A DNA stretch of 64,000 nt from Streptomyces sp. RFCAC02 (GCF_004193175.1 NZ_SAUH01000001.1:3288501-3352500), one strand, 5' to 3'; shown: positions 26,395 through 37,000, counted from the first letter of the stretch. Notes: generated from the sequence alone by a model not told the origin. Program-made: numbers and translations.

Positions 26395-27576
26395 ATGCCC
26401 GCGCACTCCGCGTCGGAAGTCGGCCGACGCATCGCCTACTACCGGCGGATCTCACGTCTGACGCAGAAGCAGCTAGCCGAAGCCGCTGGGCTCGGCGCCG
26501 GCACATTGCAGAAGATCGAGCGAGGCGCCCGAGGAGCCTCCGATGCCGTGCTGGAGGCCATTGCCGATGCGCTCGGCGTCAACGTCGAGCGTTTGCACCG
26601 AGACCGGGACCGAGCGGCAGGGCGCATACAGGAGGCGATGCCCCACCTGCGGGGCCTCCTTGCTGCCTACGACGATCCCGATGATGGCCCGGTACGTGAA
26701 CTGTGCGTTCTTCGGGATGCTGTCGCGGAAGCAGTTCAGCAGAGGCTCGCAGCGCAATACGTGCGGATCATGCGGAGCGGCCCCGACCTGCTGGCGGAAC
26801 TGCTCAGGGCGCTTGCTGTGGTTCCCGCACGTGACCGAGCGGAAGTAGCTCAGTTGCTTGTGGGCGCGAGTCGAGCGGTCGATGCTGCTGCATACAAGTA
26901 CGGGGCCATGGATATGTCCGCTCGGCTGGTGGACCTGATGCGCTGGGTGGCTCCCCAGACCCATGATCCGGTCACGGCCAGCACGGTGGCATACGTGCGG
27001 ACGGAGGTGTACTTCGCGAGTCGGGCGCATGCCGCTGGCCTTCGCTCATTGGAACGAGCGATCGATGCCTCACCGTCACCTGGCGATGCGAGAGCTGCCG
27101 CTGCCCGTGGAGCGTTGCACATGCGCGCTGCAGTCATCGCAGGTCGGGCGGGTGACAGTGATGCGGCGACCCAGCACATGGATCAAGCGTTCAAACTTGC
27201 CGCGCGTGTTCCCGAGAGCGTTTACGACGGCACTGCGTTTGGGCCGGACTCTGTACGGATCCACGAGGTGTCCCTGTCGGTCGCCCTCGGCGGCGTGCAC
27301 CTAAAGCGCGCGCTGGACATCGGCCGCGAGTGGGCACCCTCCCGCGAGTTGACTGCGGAGCGCCGGTCCTCGTTCTACATCGAGTTGGCGCGCGCTCAGC
27401 TATGGGCAGGCCGACCAGACAGTGCCTTCAGGTCGCTTGAGGAGGCCCGTCAAATCGCTCCACAGCACACGCGGGAGCACCGCTGGGTCCGTGAGGACAT
27501 CGGGACGCTCCGACGGCTGCGCAGAACGAATGCTGAAAGCCTCTCCAAGTATGCCGAGTGGTGCGCAGCCGTCTGA
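26395..27576 (+). CDS. XRE-family regulator with TPR-like C-terminal domain
   Basis: 393 residues. The N-terminal HTH (about 9-63) reads RIAYYRRISRLTQKQLAEAAG, then GAGTLQKIERGARG and VLEAIADALGV. The remaining 300 residues are an all-helical array resembling TPR repeats (SLERAIDASPSPGDARAAAA, SFRSLEEARQIAP), as in Streptomyces regulators that sense small molecules or peptides. Codon use is visibly less GC3-extreme than in neighbours (frequent GCT, CGA, GTT, TTG), hinting at a different origin. The ATG at 26395 follows GGGAGA. A palindrome lies in the leader, and a small hairpin follows the stop. Confidence 0.85.
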   Translation: MPAHSASEVGRRIAYYRRISRLTQKQLAEAAGLGAGTLQKIERGARGASDAVLEAIADALGVNVERLHRDRDRAAGRIQEAMPHLRGLLAAYDDPDDGPVRELCVLRDAVAEAVQQRLAAQYVRIMRSGPDLLAELLRALAVVPARDRAEVAQLLVGASRAVDAAAYKYGAMDMSARLVDLMRWVAPQTHDPVTASTVAYVRTEVYFASRAHAAGLRSLERAIDASPSPGDARAAAARGALHMRAAVIAGRAGDSDAATQHMDQAFKLAARVPESVYDGTAFGPDSVRIHEVSLSVALGGVHLKRALDIGREWAPSRELTAERRSSFYIELARAQLWAGRPDSAFRSLEEARQIAPQHTREHRWVREDIGTLRRLRRTNAESLSKYAEWCAAV

Positions 27577-27584
27577 TAGGCGAC

Positions 27585-27601
27585 TGACCCTCTGTGGGTC
27601 A
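27585..27601. other. Small inverted repeat after XRE gene
   Basis: TGACCC-TCTGT-GGGTCA lies 8 bases past the regulator stop. It could be a weak terminator or an operator for the small-gene operon at 27706; its short stem leaves this open. Confidence 0.35.
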
Positions 27602-27705
27602 CTTCCGCCGTCTTCGGAGGGGCAGCATCTGCTCACTGAAGGACCAGCGGAGAGGGTCCGGATATGGCTCCTCCGTAGTCTGCGGCACTCACTTGGAGAC
27701 TTCGT

Positions 27706-27867
27706 ATGTTCGAGCCGTTTCAGCTACCCGCTCCCGAGCCCGCGCCGGTGCGGGAGGAGAATCCTCGGATCACCGTCATCACCGGGTTGGAGGGGCCGTT
27801 CGTGCCCGGGGCCGGGTGGAGTGCGGTGCGTGAGGAGTGTCCTGATGGTGCGGGTGAGGACGCGTGA
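27706..27867 (+). CDS. Small 53-residue protein, first gene of a coupled trio
   Basis: Reads MFEPFQLPAPEPAPVREENP, then ITVITGLEGPFVPGAGW, ending in PDGAGEDA. It is Pro/Glu-rich at the N-terminus, has no membrane segment, and I do not recognise it. Translation is supported by GGAG at good spacing before the ATG and by a 4-base GTGA overlap with the next gene. It sits about 130 bp after the XRE/TPR regulator, and small proteins of this kind behind such regulators are frequent in Streptomyces. Confidence 0.6.
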   Translation: MFEPFQLPAPEPAPVREENPRITVITGLEGPFVPGAGWSAVREECPDGAGEDA

Positions 27868-28613
27868 GCGCGCAGCGTCGGTGCTGTTCGTGCGGTGTCA
27901 CCGGTGACGGGATGACCGCCATCTCCCTCATCCCGGCCGAGTCCGCCGCCGCGTGGTCGCAGTACGCGTGTCGTGGCTGTCTGGTCCGCGGGCGCCTCAT
28001 TCCCGTGCTCCACCACCCGGCGACGAGCTGGGGTGAGCCGCACCAGTGGCCGCGCGCCGTGCCGGACGAACTGGTCGAGCGGCTCGCGGACGTGGCGCCC
28101 GGCATCGCGCTCGGTGCGGTCGTGACACGGCTCTTCCGTGCCGTACGGGCCGGCGCGGCGCACGCCGTGACCGCCGCCGTGGACGAACTGCGGGTCGTCG
28201 GCTACCGGTTGTCCACGCGGTGCATGTACTGCGAGACGGCGGAGGGACCGCTGACCGTCGTCGCGGTGCGTGAGGCGGCGGCCGGTCCCGGGCACGGGTT
28301 CCACGCCTGCCGTCCGTGCCTGGTCGGGCAGCGGCTCATGCCGTTCACCGTCCAGCCATCCGGCGGCGCGGGAGAACTGCGCTACTGGCCGGACGCCGTC
28401 CCCGACAGCCTCGTGCGGCGGCTCGCCGAGCTGGGTGACGACCACCTGGCCGACCTTCAGCCCGTCGTCGAGCGGATGTGGCCGGCCGTCGCGATCGCCG
28501 CCGGGCGCACGGCCGGTGATCTGCAACGGGACGCGGCCCGCGCCGTCGTCGCCGACGCCGTGGACGTGCTGCGCGCCGCCGTCCGTGACGTGGTGCCGGA
28601 CGGCGGACGGTGA
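27864..28613 (+). CDS. Cys-pair (zinc-ribbon-like) protein of unknown function
   Basis: 249 residues built from two similar halves. Each half has CxxC, about 25 residues, then CxxC: CCSCGVTG with CRGC in the first half (about 7-40), CMYCETAE with CRPC in the second (about 114-150). A YACRGCLVRGRLIP and FHACRPCLVGQRLMP pair shows the internal duplication clearly, followed in each case by a PRAVPDELVERLA / PDAVPDSLVRRLA stretch. The four CxxC pairs could bind two zinc ions. No known domain is recognised. The GTG at 27864 overlaps the preceding stop (GTGA), and its own stop overlaps the next small gene the same way. Confidence 0.75.
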   Translation: MSAQRRCCSCGVTGDGMTAISLIPAESAAAWSQYACRGCLVRGRLIPVLHHPATSWGEPHQWPRAVPDELVERLADVAPGIALGAVVTRLFRAVRAGAAHAVTAAVDELRVVGYRLSTRCMYCETAEGPLTVVAVREAAAGPGHGFHACRPCLVGQRLMPFTVQPSGGAGELRYWPDAVPDSLVRRLAELGDDHLADLQPVVERMWPAVAIAAGRTAGDLQRDAARAVVADAVDVLRAAVRDVVPDGGR

Positions 28614-28732
28614 CGGCCGCCCTGCTGGTCCTCGGCATCGCGGCGGGCGCGCTCGCCGCGTGGGCCGGTTCGCTGCTCCACATCGCCCGGACCGTCGCAC
28701 GGGCACTGGACCGCGACGGCCCGCGCCCCTGA
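28610..28732 (+). CDS. 40-residue single-pass membrane protein
   Basis: Starts at a GTG overlapping the preceding stop (GTGA). A hydrophobic stretch (ALLVLGIAAGALAAWAGSLL) is followed by a basic tail (ARTVARALDRDGPRP), so it should span the membrane with the basic end inside. It is too short to assign. Exact coupling to the zinc-ribbon-like gene, and the terminator hairpin right behind it, support it as the last gene of a three-gene operon. Confidence 0.55.
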   Translation: MTAALLVLGIAAGALAAWAGSLLHIARTVARALDRDGPRP

Positions 28733-28737
28733 ACGGC

Positions 28738-28768
28738 GGCGCCCCCGCCGGCCATGGGCAGGGGCGCC
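28738..28768. terminator. Hairpin terminator between convergent operons
   Basis: GGCGCCCC and GGGGCGCC pair across a 15-base interval that can add further GC pairs. It lies between the small-gene operon and the minus-strand trio. Confidence 0.65.
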
Positions 28769-28795
28769 GTCCATGCCCCGTCGGGGGCACTGGGG

Positions 28796-29290
28796 TCACT
28801 TGATGTCGATCACCCTGTCGTGGTTCTCGTTCCACGTCACGTCGGAGCCGATGGTGCCGCCGGGCGGTGAGTACAGCGGAGTCTCCCCCTCGACCGGCTG
28901 GTACTCCGGGTCCGGCCCGAGATCGTAGCCGCCCTCACCGTCGAGGCCCTCCAGAGCGGCCTGCGCCGACGCCAGGTCGTTGAACTCGAAGGCGTGCTTG
29001 ACGTTCTCGAAGGTGTTGGCGTAGCTCTGCAGGTTCGCGGCCGCCGAGTGCAGCGACATGCTGAACTGTTCATACACCGTCTTCAGCGCGGGCGAGGCCT
29101 GTTCGAGGTACAGGCCATTGTCGAGCAGCATGTCGACCTTCGCCACAAGCCGGTAGATCTCGGGAATCATCATCTCGGACTGCGAGACCAGAACGGTGCA
29201 GCAGTCGGCTATCCCCTCGTAGTTGAGGCGGATGTTGCCCGACGAGCCGTCACCGCTCCAGGGCGTGAGTTTTTGAGTTTCGTCCGGCAT
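28796..29290 (-). CDS. Helical Esx/WXG100-like protein, third gene of the divergent trio
   Basis: 164 residues. A middle section (about 25-115) is amphipathic helix (CCTVLVSQSEMMIPEIYRLV, then KTVYEQFSMSLHSAAANLQS, YANTFENVKHAFE), the pattern of WXG100-type helical-hairpin proteins, though without a W-x-G turn. The tail is acidic and Pro/Gly-rich. It lacks a signal peptide, as expected for T7SS substrates or partners. The ATG at 29290 has AGGAG five bases upstream. It is 39 bp behind the 127-residue gene and belongs to the three-gene operon divergent from the giant gene. A partner or chaperone role for that protein is inference. Confidence 0.65.
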   Translation of the reverse strand: MPDETQKLTPWSGDGSSGNIRLNYEGIADCCTVLVSQSEMMIPEIYRLVAKVDMLLDNGLYLEQASPALKTVYEQFSMSLHSAAANLQSYANTFENVKHAFEFNDLASAQAALEGLDGEGGYDLGPDPEYQPVEGETPLYSPPGGTIGSDVTWNENHDRVIDIK

Positions 29291-29329
29291 GAACTCTCCT
29301 GGTGGATCCGTCGCGGGGGAGGCGGGGTA

Positions 29330-29713
29330 TTACTGGCCCGGGTTGAGCATCGCCTGCGCGTACTCGTGGTCGAGCTGCAACAGGTTGTCCTTGATCATGA
29401 CGAACTGGTTCGCGTAATCGTGGACCGCGTCGACGAGCTCCGTCAGGCTGGCGCTGAACTTGGTGAACGTGTCCCTCAGAACGGCCTCGGTCTCCGGCAG
29501 CTGCAGATCCGTGCCCAGCGTCCCCTGGACCTTCATGTTGCACGTGTCGACGCAGGGCGAGAGCACGTCCGTGGCACTGTTCCTCATCACCTGTGCCGCG
29601 TCTTCGACCTCCGAGGCGATGACCTCGATGTTCACGCCGCGCGATCCGCTGCCGGGCCGGAGCACCTGCTGGCCGTCGTCCGCGAGTACCTGCTGGGTTA
29701 CGTCTTCGGGCAT
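29330..29713 (-). CDS. Helical Esx/WXG100-like protein, second gene of the divergent trio
   Basis: 127 residues. After a variable N-terminus, a long helical region (about 28-122) contains IEVIASEVEDAAQVMRNSAT, TFTKFSASLTELVDAVHDYA and MIKDNLLQLDHEYAQAMLN. Length and heptad-like spacing match Esx-family four-helix partners; there is no WXG motif. It shares the QFS/KFSxSL-like helix with the 164-residue neighbour (YEQFSMSLHSAAANLQSYAN versus FTKFSASLTELVDAVHDYAN), so the two are probably paralogues that could pair. The ATG at 29713 follows a perfect AAGGAGG. The upstream gene ends 40 bp away. Confidence 0.68.
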   Translation of the reverse strand: MPEDVTQQVLADDGQQVLRPGSGSRGVNIEVIASEVEDAAQVMRNSATDVLSPCVDTCNMKVQGTLGTDLQLPETEAVLRDTFTKFSASLTELVDAVHDYANQFVMIKDNLLQLDHEYAQAMLNPGQ

Positions 29714-29753
29714 GAACTACGCGCCTCCTTGCGTGGTGGTTGTGATGCCGGGT

Positions 29754-30869
29754 TCAGAGCTTGTCGTTGCTGTAGTTGTGCGGCTCGTCGTCTTCGCCGT
29801 CGTCGTCGGAGTCGCCGACCTCGACCCACTCCGCGTCGGGTCCGTCCCGGGTGTACTCGGTGACCTCGACCTCCTCCTCGCCGTCGTCGTTCGTGCTCGT
29901 GACCGTGCTGGTCCACGTGCCCGCGCCGGGGTTCTCGGAGTCGGAGTCGTTGATCACGTACTCGTCGACGGTCACGGTGCCGTCGGCCGACGTGTTGGTG
30001 ACAGTGTGGTCGCGCTGGTCCCACGTGTTGTCGGCGCCGGGGACGTTCGAGCTGTTCTCGCCGGCGACGTCCTGTTCCGCGACGATCGAGGGCGGCCCGT
30101 CGTACTCCGTCGTCGTGGTGTACGTCTGGCCGGTGTGGCTCGTGAAGTCCGACTGCTCCGCGATGATGTTGTAGTCGTCGTCGTACTCGACCGTCGTCGT
30201 CACCGTATTGCCCAGGGCGTCGGTGAGCGTCAGCTCGTTCGGTGGCGCGTCGGCCGGCTTCTCGGGTTCCTCACCCGGCTGCGGCGGCACCCGGTCGTTG
30301 ATGCCGTTGAGATTGTCGATGTCGGACTGCAGATCCAGCTCGTACGCTCCGCACCACTCGGGCGCGTCCTCCGCCGAGCACACCGTGCCGATGTCCTGGT
30401 CGGGGTGCGCCGCCATGTAGTCGGCGGCGCCGATGTCCTCCAGGTAGGCGTTCCAGTTGTCGTTCTTCGTCACCCAGTCGTCGTACGCCTGCTGCTCACC
30501 GACCCACTGGTCGATCTTCATCTTCGCCAGGGTCGACAGCATGGTGGCGGCGATGGCGCCGTCCTGCTCGTACATGACCCGGGCCAGGCCCTCGTAGGAA
30601 TCCCCGAAGTCGTTCAGGCCCTTCACGCCGTCCTCGACCCGGGCTTTGGACCGGTTGAAGAAGAAACGGAACCAGTGGCCGAGATTCTCGTCGCCGAAGA
30701 TCCTGGTGTGCTCGTCGTCGTCCAGGTCGCCGAAGGTCGCCCACTCGCCGTCCATGCCGCCCGTCTTGGCGTCCTCGGCCAAGTCGTGCATGAAGCTCGC
30801 GAGGTCGAACAGCAGATCGTAGTTGACGGCGAAGCGCTCCGTCGTGATCGCCTCTTCGCTATCGGCCAC
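29754..30869 (-). CDS. Unknown acidic protein, first gene of the trio divergent from the giant gene
   Basis: 371 residues from a GTG at 30869, chosen because GGGAGG lies six bases upstream. The first half is helical: FAVNYDLLFDLASFMHDLAE, LGHWFRFFFNRSKARVED, GIAATML-type sequence. The second half (about 215-371) is acidic beta-repeat-like sequence rich in Thr and Asp (NTVTTTVEYDDDYNIIAEQ, TYTTTTEYDGPPSIVAEQ, DGTVTVDEYVINDSDS), where a unit of about 40 residues ending in EYxxxxxxE recurs. No signal peptide, no recognised domain. Gene order suggests a T7SS substrate or accessory protein made with the two Esx-like proteins (inference). It is divergent from the giant gene across 196 bp. Confidence 0.65.
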   Translation of the reverse strand: MADSEEAITTERFAVNYDLLFDLASFMHDLAEDAKTGGMDGEWATFGDLDDDEHTRIFGDENLGHWFRFFFNRSKARVEDGVKGLNDFGDSYEGLARVMYEQDGAIAATMLSTLAKMKIDQWVGEQQAYDDWVTKNDNWNAYLEDIGAADYMAAHPDQDIGTVCSAEDAPEWCGAYELDLQSDIDNLNGINDRVPPQPGEEPEKPADAPPNELTLTDALGNTVTTTVEYDDDYNIIAEQSDFTSHTGQTYTTTTEYDGPPSIVAEQDVAGENSSNVPGADNTWDQRDHTVTNTSADGTVTVDEYVINDSDSENPGAGTWTSTVTSTNDDGEEEVEVTEYTRDGPDAEWVEVGDSDDDGEDDEPHNYSNDKL

Positions 30870-31065
30870 TCCACGCCTCCCTGACGCGCCCGGTCCGGCT
30901 GCCTCCGCATGGTCCCTCACCTCTACTACGCGCCACCGGCCGATACGGTTCACCGGCCGCACCGGAACTTCCGCGAACAATCCGGCGGTGGTTGAACCTT
31001 CCGTGCCTCCCGCGCGTGGAATGGGCGGAGGATCATGCCGGAGCGAGGAAGGGAGGTGCCCGGCG

Positions 31066-34000
31066 ATGTCGCGTGACGGGGACTGGGACCCTCTCGGCCT
31101 GGACCGTGACCCCACGCCCGGCGATCCCGAACGGCTGCGGGAACTCATGGCGTCCCAGTGGCAGCTCCTCCGCGTCGCCCAGAACATCGACGACCGCCTC
31201 GGCGAGCTGCTGAGCGACGACAGTTCGCAGTTCGTGGGCGAGACCGCCAACGCGATGCGCGAGACGATCGACAAGCGGCTGCGCGACTTCGTCAAGACTT
31301 TCCGCGAAGCCCACGAGGCGGTGCACGAGGGACTTTCGGTCTACGTCGACGCCGTGGAGAAGGCGCAGCTCGACGCCGACGCGGCGCTCACCGCCGTCCA
31401 GGGTCTCGAGGAGGACGACCCGGAGATCGAGACGCAGAAGGCCAAGGCCGAGGCCGCCGCGGACTCGCTGAGGGCCGCCGCCGACACGATGGCCAAGGTT
31501 TTCGAGGACGCCTCGTTCGCCATCTCGTCGCCGGTCGACGAGTGCGCCGAGTTCTGGAAGACGTTCATGTGGCTGTCGATCGCCCTCATGGGCCTCGGCC
31601 TCATCTTCGGCGGCCCGATCGCCATCGCCGGTCTCCTGGCCAACGCCGTGATGTTCGTCCACGAACTCATCGAGTTCGCCCACGGCAGGGGCAACGCCGG
31701 CACGCTCATCCTCTCCCTCCTCGGCATGCTCATCCCGACCACCCGCGGCATCCCGATCAGGAGCCTCGGCAACTGGGCCGCCAACTCGATCAAGTCCGCG
31801 ATCGCCTCCGCCACGGCGGGTGCGAAGTCCGGCCTGGAGGCCCTCAAGACCCTCACCTTCACGCAGCTCATGACGAACATCGGCAGGGGCGCGCTCGGCG
31901 CAGGGGTCTCCACCGTCAACTTCGCCACCGGTGTCTTGAAGACGGGCGTCAACGCCGCAGTCGTCAGCAAGGGTGCGCTCGGCGCGGTATGGGCGGACGG
32001 CGGCGTCATGGGGCTCGCCGGCTTCACGCTCGGCTACGTCCCGGCCGCGGCCATCGGCCGGGCACTCAGAGGTGCCTGGAACCTCATGGGCGGCTCCAAG
32101 GGCTTCATCGGCCAGATGACCCACTACGCGGGTCAGCACTTCAGGGGCTGGGGGCCGCTGGCCCTCGTACTGCCCCTGAACGTGCAGGAGATCGCCGTCA
32201 TCACCTCCTTCAGGAGCGCGATGAGCGCCCTGCGGATGGGCGTGTGGAACCGCGGCGTGCTCAACCAGTTCCGCGCGGGCGCCATCTTCGAACGAGGCGT
32301 CCCGGTCGACATCCGCGCCTTCAAGACGATCAACGGCGTATCGGGCCTGAAGGCGTCCAGGTTCAACCGGTACCAGCCGGCCGCGTACAAGACCCCGGAA
32401 GCGATCGGCTCCATCGGGCACCTGTTCCTGCCGCACTTCCGGAAGATGGTCGGCGGCCCCCCCGCTTTCGTGCTGGCCGGTCTGACGGGGGACGGCGGCA
32501 CCGGCGCCGCCTCGGCGGCGGTACACGGGCTGACGCCGTCCGGCCTCGGCTCGACGCCGCCGTCCCAGGTGCCGGTCATCGAGGTGCAGTTCGCGGACCT
32601 GCCGTTCCGCGCCGGCTTCACCGACACCTCCCTCGCCGCCGCCGTGACGCGCCTCAGCCCGGACGACCTCGGCAACCTCGGTGCCCACGCCGCCCTGCAA
32701 TCCGTGCCGTCGCCCACGGTCGTCGCCCACATGCCCGCCGGGAACGGCCAGACCACCGCCGTCGCGTTGCCGGTGCTGCCCTCGGGCTCCCACGCGGAGC
32801 TCGGCGGTTCATTCATGTCGCCCGCCGTCGGCCAGCAGGTCACCGCCACGATCGACGCGCAGGGGTTCGCCCCGATCACCGTCGTCAGGACGGGCGACGA
32901 GATCCAGATCGTGACGTCGGGCGGCAGGAGCTTCGACGTCTCCGTGGCCGGCATGCCGGTCCTCGGCGAGATCTCGACCGTCCACCTGTCCAAGCTGCCC
33001 GAGATCCCGACCGCCAAGGTGGCCGCCGACACGGTCGCCCTGGACGTCAATCTGGGGAAGGGGCCGACGCTGCGGATGCTGTTCTCCGAGAACAGCGTCG
33101 CCCTCGGCAAGGCGCCCGCCACGCTCGACGCCATCGGCGCGTTCCGCGCGTCGACCGCGGACCTGCCGACGTACCGGGAGGCCGTCCGGGAGGGGCTGCT
33201 CAACCACGCGCCGCCGGTCAGTCCCGCGAGCAGGACCGGGGACTACCTGAACACCGGTGTCCGCGACGTCCTCAGCGTCACGTCGACGTCCGCCAACCGG
33301 ATGGAGATCAACACCGGGGACTCCGCCCTCGCCATCACGCTCGGCCCGGGCTACACGCACGGCGTCGACATGTCGACGGTCGGGTCGGGGAACAACGTCG
33401 CCCAGCACGGTCGCGGCACGGGCGCGGTCCCCGACTGGGCCGGCGCCACCAGCTACCGGGGCGACATCAACCTGCGCATCGCCGGAGTCGAGCCGATGAA
33501 GATCGGCACGATCGGCAGCAACTTCCCGCGCCCCCCGGCGGTCGAGACGTCCCTGACGGACGCCGTGCGGGCCAACGAACTCAACCCCGTCACCGCCCCG
33601 GCCAAGAACCCGCTGGGACCCGTGCAGCCCGGCGAGACCTCGCCCCCGCCCCTGCGGCCCGAGGGCGAGGGCACGCCCCCGGCCCACAAGGCGGACGCCC
33701 TGCGCACCCCGGCGCCCCCCGCACTGGAAGCCGACCACCCGCTGTGGTCGTTCAACCCGGACCTGGCCGCCTGGAACGCCCTCGGCGCGCTCGGGGTGTC
33801 GCGCGGTGCCCCGCCCCCGGCCGGGGGCATGGCCCCTCCCCCGCCCCCCGCCGTGCAGCACAGCGGGACCCAGGCCGCTTCCACGGGCGGTACCCAGCAC
33901 GCGGACACGCCCGACACCACACCCCCCGTCCTCGGCGCCGACCACCCGCTGTGGAGGATCAACCCGGACCTGGCCCTCTGGAACTTCCTCGACGTCGCCG

Positions 34001-37000
34001 GTCTGCAGCGCGGTGCCTTCCCCGCCGGACTGTCGCACGTGGACCCGTTCGCCACGCCGCAGACGGGCGGAACGCCGGCCCCCTCCCCGGCCGCTGCCCA
34101 GCACACGGCCGGGACACCGACGACGCCCGGCAGCGGGCACGTCCCCGCCCCGGGGGAACGGCCCTCGCCCCTCCCGGCCGGTGTCACCGCCTACGACGTG
34201 CCGGGCCTCGACGGTGTCCGGCTGGAGATCCGCACCGGAGCCGGCGGCGTCCCGGAGCGGGTGCGGATCGTCTCCGGGGCCGACCACGGGATCACCGGCG
34301 TCATCGACGGGGACTCCGTCCGCCTCACCGAGACGCTGGAGGGAGGCGTCACCCGCCACCTGACGTTCACCCCGGCCGCCGGCGGCGATCTGCCGGTCAC
34401 GGCCGAACGCCATGTCCCCCTCGGCGGCACCGGGTTCGACGGCACACACCTCCGCTTCGACGAGAACGCCCCCGGCACGCCGCCCGTGCTGGTGCGCGGC
34501 GACGAGATCGTCGAGCACGGCGTCGTCCCCCTCCTGGGCCGGGGCCGCACGGCCACCGACGCGTTCCTCGTCCGGCCCGACAGCACGACCGTCGGCGTGT
34601 TCCGGAACGGAGCGCTCACAAACGACCCCGTCATGGCCGGCGACGGCCTCTTCGTCGTGCAGCACGGCTCCGTGGCGTCCACCTACATGGACGGCGGCAG
34701 GCTGGTCACCCGCCTGTTCGCACCGTCCGACGGTCCGCTGGCGGGCCACCGGGTGATCGTCCCCGAGGGCGGCTGGCCGCCCTCCGTTCCCGGGCGGGGC
34801 GGCCGTCCCGCGCCGGGCACGTCGGTCGTGCCGCTGGAGGGCGGCGGGCTGCTGGTCACCGTCCCCGGCGTGCGCGCGGTGCTCAGCGACGACGGCGCGG
34901 TCACGCACCCCGCGGTCGCGCTGCTCGACGCGAGCGGCGCCAGGACCGGGCACGTCGTGACCGTGCCGGGGAGCGGGCAGGGCAGCCCGGCGGTGTACGA
35001 CCTGGCCACCGGCGCCCGGGTGCCCCACACCGTGCGGATCTCTCCGCGCGGTCAGGTCGTCGTGCACGACGGCACGACGATCACCTATCACGAGGCGGAC
35101 GGCAGACTGCTCGGCTCCTCGACCGAGCTGGCGACCGTCCCGGGCGGCCTCACCCTCGTACGGCCCGTGGCCCGCGACCCGCAGGTATGGGACGCCGACG
35201 GCGTGCGGACCGACATCCCCGTGACGAGGGTGGACGACGGCGTGACCGTCGACCTGCCCGGCGGCACGAAGCTGCACGTGGACGACGCGGGCCGCGAGAC
35301 ACCCGCCCCGGCGTCGTCTGTGGGGTCGCAGTCGTTCACGGTGCAGGTGTTCACCGGTCTGGAGCCGGGTGAGTCGGTGGGGCTTGTTGGTCGTGGTGGT
35401 GAGCACATCACTGTGGTGGTGGCGGATGGGGGTGTGGTTGCGCAGCGTGGGGGTGAGTCGTTCGGGGATGAGGTGTGGGTTTCCGAGTCGGTGGTGACGG
35501 TTCGGGTCGGGGATGTGGTGTCGTTCTTCGGGCGGCGTGGTGGTACTGGGTCGTGGGTGTCGGATGTGCGGTTGCCGTCCGATGGTGTGCCGTCGGTGGT
35601 GGCGCCGGTGGGTGGGGGCACGTTCGTTTCGCGGTGGGACGGTGACGCCGGGACGCTGGTCACGCTGCCGAGTGGCCGGGGCGTGGTGGTGGGCGGCGGG
35701 GGTGTGGTGACGCATACCGCGCTGGCCGTGGTCGACACCGGTGACCTGTCGCGGACGGTGATCGTCCGGCCGGTGGGTGGTGGTGATGCGCTGCTGGTGC
35801 GGGAGGTGTCCGGGGAGCTGGTGTCGTCGGATGTCGCGCGGCTGGCGGATGGTTCGCATGTGGTGACCGTTGGCGGGGTCGACAGGCTGGTCGGTTCGGA
35901 CGGCAGTGTGTTGGGTGTTCTTCAGCCGTTGCCGGGGAATGATGCGTGGCTTCTGGTTCCTGGTGGTGATGCGGCTGCGTATGCGGTGCATGTGGTGGAC
36001 GGGCGGTGGGAGCGGTTCGGTGGTCCGCTGAGGGTGGATCTGGAGTCGCTGGGCACTGTGCATGCGCTGCCGGGGGGTGAGGCGTCGCTGTTCCGTTCCG
36101 GTGAGGGGGATCTTGCCTACGTCGTGCGGATGGAGGACGGGCGGTGGCAGCGGGTCGAGGGTTCGTTCGTCACGGGTCTGGGTCCGCTGGGGTCTGTGGC
36201 GCATGTGCCGGGCCGTGAGCCGGTCGTCCTGAGCGCGGGGGGCGTCCATTCCTATGACGTGAGCGTGGTGATCGATGGTCCGGGGTTCCTGCGTCTGACG
36301 CCGGTGGACGGTGGTGCGCCGGTGCTGCTCGGCCGCGACCTCGAACGCCTCCCGAACCCGATCCCGCAGGCCGACGCGCCGCCCACCTCGACACCGCGCG
36401 GCCTGTCGGGCGAGCTTCAGATCGACGGCCGCTTCCTCGGACGCGACGACTCCGGCACGTGGCACATGCTGACGGACTGGAGGCAGGAGGGAGACGTGTT
36501 CGTCCCCCTCCGGAACCACACGGGCCAGCGCACCGACCGTTACCTCTGGATGCCGGGACCCGAGCGGTCGAGCACCTCGGCGATCTACACCGGTACCGAC
36601 ATGCTGGTTCCCGAACCAGTGGCGGTCTCCCAGACGTTGCGGAATACGCGGGGTCTGGTGCAGGGGGCGGATGGTTTCGAGGTGTTCGACGGCGCGGGCC
36701 GGTTGATCGAGTCCGGGCCGGGGTCTCTCGACGGTGCGATGTCCGGGAATCGTCTCGATCTCGATGACCCGGTCCGTCCGCGCCTGGTCGGTGACGGTGG
36801 TGGGGAGGTGGCCGGTTCGCGGGTGAGGCCGCTCGGTGATCATGGCTATCTGGTCACGGCGCCCGGGCACCGGCCGATGGTGGCGGACGCCGACGGGAAC
36901 CACACCCACGACCTGATCCGGCTGCGGGACGAGAACGGGCGGGAGACGGACAGGTTCGTCATCGCACCGCTGCGCGGGAACGGGAACGCGGTCCTCTTCA

